Made by a program: the position numbers and the translations under genes | The notes under the pieces: model-generated | What the model was told of the DNA's origin: nothing | What the model saw: the letters and a program-made list of their open reading frames with translations, nothing else | The model's database searches: none | NCBI GenBank assembly: GCA_031375105.1 | Contig: JANMHJ010000047.1 | Coordinates: forward strand, 1-64,000 | Origin: JANMDU01 sp031375105 | GTDB lineage: Bacteria; Pseudomonadota; Gammaproteobacteria; Burkholderiales; Burkholderiaceae_C | DNA length: 64,000 nucleotides | Direction of reading: 5' to 3' | In this document: positions 59,054-64,000 of the stretch, piece after piece | How the letters are laid out: each line of letters begins with the position of its first letter | Numbering within the stretch: the first letter of the stretch is position 1

Positions 59054-59785
59054 ATGAGCCAACCCGAAAAATCTGCAGACCGCATCATGGTCGTTGACGA
59101 CGATGCCCGCATCCGCGACCTGCTGCGCCGCTATCTGACGCAAGAGGGCTTTGAAGTCATCGTGGCCGAAGATGGCAAGGCGCTGTCCCGCGCCATGATC
59201 CGAGAGCCGATCAACCTGATCGTGCTGGATTTGATGCTGCCCGGCGAAGATGGCCTGTCGATCTGCCGCCGCCTGCGCGCTGCCGGTGACCGCACACCCA
59301 TCATCATGCTGACCGCCAAAGGCGAAGACGTGGATCGCATCGTAGGCTTGGAAGTAGGCGCAGATGATTACTTGGGCAAACCCTTTAACCCTCGCGAATT
59401 GCTGGCCCGCGTGCATGCCGTGCTGCGCCGCCGCCCTGCGCAAGAAGCGCCAGGTGCGCCATCAGCCGAAAGCGAAAGCATCAATTTCGGCCCGTTTGAC
59501 TTTGATCTCGGTCAGCGCACTTTGAAGAAAAGCGGCGAAGAAATCGCGCTCACCACAGGTGAATTCGCCATGCTCAAAGCGCTGGTGCGCCATCCGCGTC
59601 AGCCGCTCTCGCGCGAAAAGCTTGCTCAGCTGGCGCGTGGCCGTGAATTCGAGCCTTTTGACCGCAGCCTGGATGTGCAGATCTCGCGCCTGCGCAAGAT
59701 GATTGAAAACGACGTGGCGCAGCCGCGCTATATTCAAACGGTGTGGGGTGTGGGCTATGTGTTTGTGCCGGATGGCAAAAGCTAA
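59054..59785 (+). CDS. ompR: OmpR-family response regulator
   Basis: This is a 243-aa response regulator with AGGAG before ATG 59054. The receiver domain (about 10-125) has D15-D16-D17, acceptor D59 (LIVLDLMLPGEDG), a Thr in MLTAKGE and Lys in LGKPFNP. The winged-helix DNA-binding domain (about 145-240) includes LTTGEFAMLKALVRHP, SLDVQISRLRKMIE and IQTVWGVGYVFV. The sequence is very close to OmpR/RisA types, which govern envelope and osmotic responses. The partner kinase is at 59896, separated by an intrinsic terminator that would lower kinase expression. The diverging DUF541 envelope protein is a possible target. Confidence 0.92.
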   Translation: MSQPEKSADRIMVVDDDARIRDLLRRYLTQEGFEVIVAEDGKALSRAMIREPINLIVLDLMLPGEDGLSICRRLRAAGDRTPIIMLTAKGEDVDRIVGLEVGADDYLGKPFNPRELLARVHAVLRRRPAQEAPGAPSAESESINFGPFDFDLGQRTLKKSGEEIALTTGEFAMLKALVRHPRQPLSREKLAQLARGREFEPFDRSLDVQISRLRKMIENDVAQPRYIQTVWGVGYVFVPDGKS

Positions 59786-59828
59786 CTCCAGACTAACCCA
59801 AGGCTGACATAAGCCAGCTATCATGACA

Positions 59829-59866
59829 AGCGGCGTTGTAGTTCACCTGCAACCGCCGCTTTTTTT
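59829..59866 (+). terminator. Intrinsic terminator or attenuator between ompR and envZ-like genes
   Basis: The stem AGCGGCGTTG (59829-59838) pairs with CAACCGCCGCT (59850-59860, one bulge), followed by seven T. The kinase gene starts 30 nt later on the same strand. Confidence 0.85.
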
Positions 59867-59895
59867 CATCTTTATTTCCAGGCATCGCCATTCTC

Positions 59896-61392
59896 ATGAA
59901 CACCGCGCATGACCACATCCTCGGCGGCAGCGTCATGCGAGGCCGCGATTCGCAGAATCCCTCCCATTTGCCCTCGGGCATGGCAGGCTCAGTCATGCCC
60001 ACCGGCCCTGCTGCGCTGGAGACGATGCCTGCGCCCTTGGATGTGCGGCCGGGTGGACGCATCAACAAAGTACGCTTCAGTCTGTTTTGGCGCACTTTCT
60101 TCCTGCTGGCGCTGCTGCTGGTGGGCTCGGTGGTGGCTTGGCTGCAAACCTTTCGCGTGCTTGAATCCGAGCCGCGCGCCACGCAAACCGCGCAGCAAAT
60201 CGCCTCCATCGTCAATCTTTCTCGCGCCGCGCTCGTGCATTCAGATGCGATTGCCCGCGTCTCGCTGATCAAGCAATTGGCCGAGCTAGAGGGCGTGAAA
60301 GTCGTGCCTCGCACGGTCACGGATGTGGTGCAAGGCTTTGAGGGCGACACGCAGATGCAGCGCGTCTTGGTGGAGCTGCGCGTGCGTTTGGGCGAACGCG
60401 CTACGCTCGCGCGCAAGGTCAATGGCGACGAAGGCCTGTGGGTAGGCTTCGGTATTGAAAATGAAAAATTCTGGCTGCAAACGGATTTGGCACGCTTGAA
60501 TCCCGTGCCGGGCCGCGCTTGGCTCGTGTGGCTCTCGATAGCCGCCCTGCTCTCGCTGGCAGGCGCTGCCGTGATTGCAAGGCTGATCAATAAGCCGCTC
60601 AAAGCACTGTCGTTTGCCGCTGGCCGCGTGAAAGATGGTGATTTTGATGCAAGCCGCTTGAATGAAGATGCCGTGACGAGCGAAATCCGCGAGGTCAATG
60701 CCGGCTTTAACCGCATGGCCGAGCAACTGGCCAAGATTGAGCAAGATCGTGCCGTCATGCTGGCAGGTATTTCGCATGATTTGCGCACCCCGCTGGCTCG
60801 CCTGCGCTTAGAAACCGAAATGAGCGTGGCCGACGATGTGGCACGCGGGCACATGGTGGCGGACGTCGAGCAGCTGGATGCCATCATCGACAAATTCCTC
60901 GACTACGCCCGCCCCACCGACCAACAGCATCTGCGTCCGGTGGCGCTGAATGATGTGATTGAAGCCTGTGTGCTCTCTGTGCAGCAGACGGATGACTTGC
61001 GCGTCAAGCTCGATTTGCCGGTAGATTTCCATGTGATGGGCGATGAAGTGGAGCTGACTCGCGTGATCACCAATTTGGTAGAAAACGCGCGCAAATATGG
61101 CAAATCTGTCGCCACCGGTATCACCCAGCTCGACATCGCCGCCCGCGAGCGCGATGGTTGGGTCTTGCTCAAAGTGCGTGATCATGGCCCCGGTGCAGCA
61201 GAAGACACCCTCAAACACCTGACCAAACCTTTTTTCCGAGGCGATATGGCCCGCACAGCCGCCACCGGCGCTGGCCTAGGCCTGGCCATTGTAGAAAAAA
61301 CCATTCAGCGCTTGGGCGGCAGCTTCAGCCTGCACAACTCGTCCACCGGCGGGCTGGCCGCGAATATTCGGCTGCCATCGGCCAAGCGCTGA
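59896..61392 (+). CDS. envZ: EnvZ/RisS-like sensor histidine kinase
   Basis: This is a 498-aa inner-membrane kinase. A cytoplasmic N-terminal tail (about 1-60, longer than usual, so a later start is possible) precedes helix 1 (FFLLALLLVGSVVAW). A periplasmic domain spans about 85-205, and helix 2 is VWLSIAALLSLAGAAVIA. HAMP covers about 230-285. HisKA has the phospho-acceptor H294 in LAGISHDLRTPLARL, identical to the EnvZ-type H box. The HATPase domain has ITNLVENARKYG, VRDHGPGAAE and GAGLGLAIVEK. It pairs with the regulator at 59054. A terminator lies in between, so translation probably depends on read-through or an internal promoter. Confidence 0.92.
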   Translation: MNTAHDHILGGSVMRGRDSQNPSHLPSGMAGSVMPTGPAALETMPAPLDVRPGGRINKVRFSLFWRTFFLLALLLVGSVVAWLQTFRVLESEPRATQTAQQIASIVNLSRAALVHSDAIARVSLIKQLAELEGVKVVPRTVTDVVQGFEGDTQMQRVLVELRVRLGERATLARKVNGDEGLWVGFGIENEKFWLQTDLARLNPVPGRAWLVWLSIAALLSLAGAAVIARLINKPLKALSFAAGRVKDGDFDASRLNEDAVTSEIREVNAGFNRMAEQLAKIEQDRAVMLAGISHDLRTPLARLRLETEMSVADDVARGHMVADVEQLDAIIDKFLDYARPTDQQHLRPVALNDVIEACVLSVQQTDDLRVKLDLPVDFHVMGDEVELTRVITNLVENARKYGKSVATGITQLDIAARERDGWVLLKVRDHGPGAAEDTLKHLTKPFFRGDMARTAATGAGLGLAIVEKTIQRLGGSFSLHNSSTGGLAANIRLPSAKR

Positions 61393-61441
61393 ATCTGCGT
61401 ATTTTGCGTTGACAAATTCGTAAGCGAGCGTTACAAATGCT

Positions 61442-62332
61442 ATGCTTGATTCAGCCCCGTGCTGTTCACCGCCCAAGCATTTCCCCTTGAAAAACATCAG
61501 CATCACCACCGAACGCGGAAACTTCACTGCCCAGCTCTTGGGCGCGAAGGGGGATTGGGTCGTGTGCTGGCCAGCCCAGCTCAATGATGCAGAAAGCTTC
61601 AAAGATTTCGCTCGGCTGCTTTCGCGGGATTTCCGTGTCGTGCTGTGCGATCCGCCGGCCATGGGCGTGAATCAAAATTTGCCTTACAGCAACGCCATTC
61701 CAGATTTGGTTTACTACGCGCATCGCGTGCTTGTGAAGCTAGACATCAAGACATGCCATTGGGTCGGTCATAGCGCAGGCGGCGTGGTCGGTGCAGCGCT
61801 TTACGGCGCCTCGCCAGAGCGTTTTCTCAGCCTGAGCTTAGCTTCGGCCCCCATGCTCAGCCAAGGGCGCTTCAAACTGCATGTGGCAGCCACCACGCCG
61901 ATTCTTTCAGCCTCCCGGCTTGGCCGCCAAGTGCTGGGCTCGCGCGGCGCGCAGGAGATGGGGTATGCAGATGCGGCAGAAAAAGCAATGCTCACTGGTT
62001 ATTTGCGCAAAGTGCTGGAGCGCACCAGCCCGCAAACCATCAACAGCATGCGCCCACTCGATGGCGCCAGTGTACGCCGCGTGTTCGACAAAATGCGCAG
62101 CAAGCCGCCACCCATGCTGATACTGTGTGGCCGACATGACCGCATCGTGCTCCAGCGAGATCAGCGCACCGTGGCTGAAATCACCCAATCTCAGTATGTC
62201 GATTTCAAGTGCGGCCACATGCCCTTGCTGGTTGACCCCGAAAACTGCGCCCACGCCTTTCAGCGCTTCGTCAAGGCACTCGCGTTACGCGACTCTTTGA
62301 GAGATACCGAACCCCAGCCCTTTGCGGCCTGA
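61442..62332 (+). CDS. Alpha/beta-hydrolase-fold protein
   Basis: This is a 296-aa cytoplasmic hydrolase without a signal peptide. The catalytic triad can be placed: nucleophile Ser in the elbow GHSAGG, acid Asp in ILCGRHDRIV, and His in KCGHMPLLVDPE. The oxyanion-hole region WPAQLNDAESFKDFARLLS takes the place of the usual HG motif. A lid section about 150-225 (AATTPILSASRLGRQVLGS) is helical. The substrate is unknown; esterases, lactonases and haloalkane-type enzymes share this build, but the charge relay with Asp after strand 7 points to an esterase or similar. It lies 50 bp after the EnvZ-like gene and may or may not be co-transcribed. Confidence 0.85.
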   Translation: MLDSAPCCSPPKHFPLKNISITTERGNFTAQLLGAKGDWVVCWPAQLNDAESFKDFARLLSRDFRVVLCDPPAMGVNQNLPYSNAIPDLVYYAHRVLVKLDIKTCHWVGHSAGGVVGAALYGASPERFLSLSLASAPMLSQGRFKLHVAATTPILSASRLGRQVLGSRGAQEMGYADAAEKAMLTGYLRKVLERTSPQTINSMRPLDGASVRRVFDKMRSKPPPMLILCGRHDRIVLQRDQRTVAEITQSQYVDFKCGHMPLLVDPENCAHAFQRFVKALALRDSLRDTEPQPFAA

Positions 62333-62354
62333 TTCCAGCCAGCCGCCCAAAGGC

Positions 62355-62681
62355 TCAATAGCGGTAGTAGCCGCGAGGCTGCCCATACACCACAGCGCCA
62401 GGATAGCGATGGCCGTGCTTGTGCCACTTCTTCACATGCCCAGGCGGGATGGCATACACAGGCTGCGCATAGACCACCGGTTGATACACCGGCTGATACA
62501 CCACTGGCGCTGGGTGATACACCACTGGAGGCGGCGTATACACCACAGGCGGGGGTGCGTAAATCACTCTTGGTGCAGGCCGAGGGGAGCCCACCGTCAC
62601 GCTCCAACTCACATCGCCCGCTTGCGCAGCGCCGGCCACGAGTGTTGCAGCCATTGCGGCGCTTGCTATCCATGCTTTCAT
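62355..62681 (-). CDS. Small secreted PPVVY-repeat protein
   Basis: This is 108 aa from ATG 62681, chosen for the AAAGGAGATCAAC ribosome site. The Sec leader MKAWIASAAMAATLVAGAAQA is followed by a short conserved-looking start (GDVSWSVTVGSP). Then come six or seven PPPVVY/PVVYQ-type repeats and a basic, His/Tyr/Gly-rich tail (KKWHKHGHRYPGAVVY). The mature protein is probably disordered and envelope-associated. Similar Pro-Val-Tyr-rich exported proteins are widespread in Burkholderiales and uncharacterised. It converges on the alpha/beta-hydrolase gene with about 20 bp between stops. Confidence 0.8.
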   Translation of the reverse strand: MKAWIASAAMAATLVAGAAQAGDVSWSVTVGSPRPAPRVIYAPPPVVYTPPPVVYHPAPVVYQPVYQPVVYAQPVYAIPPGHVKKWHKHGHRYPGAVVYGQPRGYYRY

Positions 62682-62801
62682 GTTGATCTCCTTTGAAAAG
62701 CAGTCCTCCTCCAACGGCTCGCCTGCGCTCTGCGTTGTCGTCTAGAGTGCAAATCTGGTATCTGGCTGTAATCCAAGAGCTGCGCCGCCTAAAATCAGGG
62801 C

Positions 62802-64000
62802 ATGACCGTTAACAGCTCCCCGAAATCTCCCGCCGCCCCAGAAGCCCATAAGCCCAGCAACTTCCTGCGCCAGATCATTGAAGCCGATCTCGCCAGCGGC
62901 AAACACACTTCAATAGTCACCCGCTTTCCGCCCGAGCCCAATGGCTATCTGCATGTGGGCCACGCCAAGAGCATTTGCCTGAATTTCGGCCTGGCCCGCG
63001 ATTACAAAGGCATTTGCAACCTGCGCTTTGACGACACCAACCCCGAGAAAGAAGAAAAAGAATACGTCAACAGCATCATCGATGCCGTCAGCTGGCTCGG
63101 CTTCGGCTGGGGGGTAGATGGCAAAGGCAAAGAGCTGTATGCCAGCGACTATTTCGACTTCATGTATGCCGCCGCCGAACACCTCATTGAGCGCGGCCTG
63201 GCCTATGTGGACGAACAAAGCGCAGAAGAAATGCGCGCCAACCGTGGCGACTTCAACACCCCTGGCACGCCCAGCCCCTTCCGTAGCCGCACGCCTGAGC
63301 AGAATTTAGAGCGTTTTAGGGAGATGGCCAGCGCAAAACATGCCGATGGCGCTATGGTTTTGAGAGCAAAGATTGATCTCGCCTCCCCCAACATCAACCT
63401 GCGCGACCCCGCCATCTACCGCATCCGCCGCGCCACCCATCACAACACCGGCGACACATGGTGCATCTACCCGATGTACACCTTCGCCCACCCGATTGAA
63501 GACGCCATTGAAGGCATCACCCACAGCATCTGCACCCTCGAATTCGAAGACCAGCGCCCGTTTTACGACTGGCTGATGGACCGCCTCTTGGAAGGCGGCC
63601 TCATCAAGCAGCAGCCCCGCCAATACGAATTCGCCCGGCTCAACCTCACCTACGTCATCACCAGCAAACGCAAGCTCGCCCAGCTCGTCAACGAGAAAAA
63701 AGTCAACGGCTGGGACGACCCCCGCATGCCCACAATAGTTGGCCTGCGCCGCCGTGGCTACACGCCGCAAGCCATTCAGCTCTTTGCCGAGCGCATCGGC
63801 GTGAGCAAAGCCGATAGCTGGATTGATTATGGGACGCTTGAAGGCGCGCTGCGCGACACCCTCGACCCCACCGCCCCCCGCGCCATGGCCGTCTTAGAGC
63901 CCCTCAAGCTCATCTTGACCAACTGGGAAGAAGCCTTTGGCAGCGCAGAGCATCTGGAAGACTGCTCCGCCCCCGTTCACCCCCACCTGCCCGATCTCGG
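62802..64000 (+). CDS. glnS: Glutaminyl-tRNA synthetase, N-terminal part (runs past window end)
   Basis: The frame from ATG 62802 stays open to the window edge (399 codons). The class I synthetase HIGH-type motif is in RFPPEPNGYLHVGHAKSICLNFGLA, and the KMSKS counterpart is ITSKRKLAQLV. LRFDDTNPEKEEKEYVNSI, ATHHNTGDTWCIYPMYTFAHPIEDAIEGITHSICTLEFEDQRPFYDW and NGWDDPRMPTI are typical of GlnRS rather than GluRS, so the enzyme charges tRNA-Gln directly. The first 18 residues (SSPKSPAAPEAHKPS) are a short non-conserved extension. It diverges from the PPVVY-repeat gene across 120 bp. Confidence 0.97.
   Translation, partial: MTVNSSPKSPAAPEAHKPSNFLRQIIEADLASGKHTSIVTRFPPEPNGYLHVGHAKSICLNFGLARDYKGICNLRFDDTNPEKEEKEYVNSIIDAVSWLGFGWGVDGKGKELYASDYFDFMYAAAEHLIERGLAYVDEQSAEEMRANRGDFNTPGTPSPFRSRTPEQNLERFREMASAKHADGAMVLRAKIDLASPNINLRDPAIYRIRRATHHNTGDTWCIYPMYTFAHPIEDAIEGITHSICTLEFEDQRPFYDWLMDRLLEGGLIKQQPRQYEFARLNLTYVITSKRKLAQLVNEKKVNGWDDPRMPTIVGLRRRGYTPQAIQLFAERIGVSKADSWIDYGTLEGALRDTLDPTAPRAMAVLEPLKLILTNWEEAFGSAEHLEDCSAPVHPHLPDL

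Noticed and set aside
1..64000. tRNA, rRNA, integrase and transposase genes
   Set aside because: I looked for tRNA-like arms, rRNA-like stretches and recombinase motifs, especially at the island ends, and saw none; this was by eye, so a small RNA could be missed.

Overview
The window looks like chromosome of a betaproteobacterium of the order Burkholderiales, most likely a freshwater Comamonadaceae-type organism. This rests on a complete thiosulfate-oxidising sox cluster, a Bug-type solute receptor, an aminoglycoside-phosphotransferase-type homoserine kinase, a BPSS1780-type membrane protein and a RisAS/OmpR-EnvZ-like pair. The placement is inferred from gene content, not from a marker gene.

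Layout. 1-330: start of a secreted protein, cut by the window edge. 541-20938: a giant filamentous-haemagglutinin-like surface protein (about 4,980 aa, minus strand) flanked on both sides by paralogous pairs of a LuxR-type response regulator and a hybrid histidine kinase. 20925-24396: sulfatase and Bug receptor, with a divergent LysR regulator. 24468-26404: an MFS transporter and thymidine kinase. 26418-34358: a lipoprotein and the sox cluster, transcribed on the minus strand as arsR-soxC-soxD-soxY-soxZ-soxA-soxX-soxB, with a persulfide-sensor-like ArsR regulator at its head. 34579-41041: a three-gene operon of a TPR/beta-barrel outer-membrane protein (Slam-like, type XI secretion), a FecR-domain protein with three barrel-like repeats, and a TPR-GT41 (OGT/SPINDLY) glycosyltransferase. 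I read this as secretion, cargo and glycosylation of a surface protein. 41137-48589: polA, thrB, a membrane protein, a second FecR-domain protein and ggt.

48536-55253 is an accessory island bounded by about 144-bp direct repeats (about 92% identical), each carrying the last codons of ggt plus its terminator. Inside is one minus-strand operon: HlyD-type adaptor, C39-peptidase ABC exporter, 2OG-Fe(II) oxygenase, DUF6817 protein, a 134-aa precursor with a textbook double-glycine leader and an Asp/Gly/Cys-rich core, a 29-nt perfect palindrome, and a CPBP-family membrane protease. This is the best candidate for an undescribed system: a large exported peptide that may be hydroxylated.

55278-64000: a small membrane protein, an MHS-family symporter with a large extra domain, a SIMPL/DUF541 protein, an OmpR/EnvZ pair with a terminator between its genes, an alpha/beta hydrolase, a PPVVY-repeat secreted protein, and the 5' part of glnS.

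A second layer is a short dispersed repeat of about 45 bp (GC-rich core plus a TGCTAT...ATAGCA hairpin). I found 15 copies plus four probable degenerate ones. It lies between genes, forms terminators, ends exactly at stop codons, and is translated in frame inside several proteins, notably the signal peptides of SoxA, SoxX, SoxC, the DUF541 protein and a lipoprotein, and a linker of DNA polymerase I. A second, longer palindromic element of 165-202 bp occurs twice in the sox cluster; one copy is fused into the 5' end of soxD.
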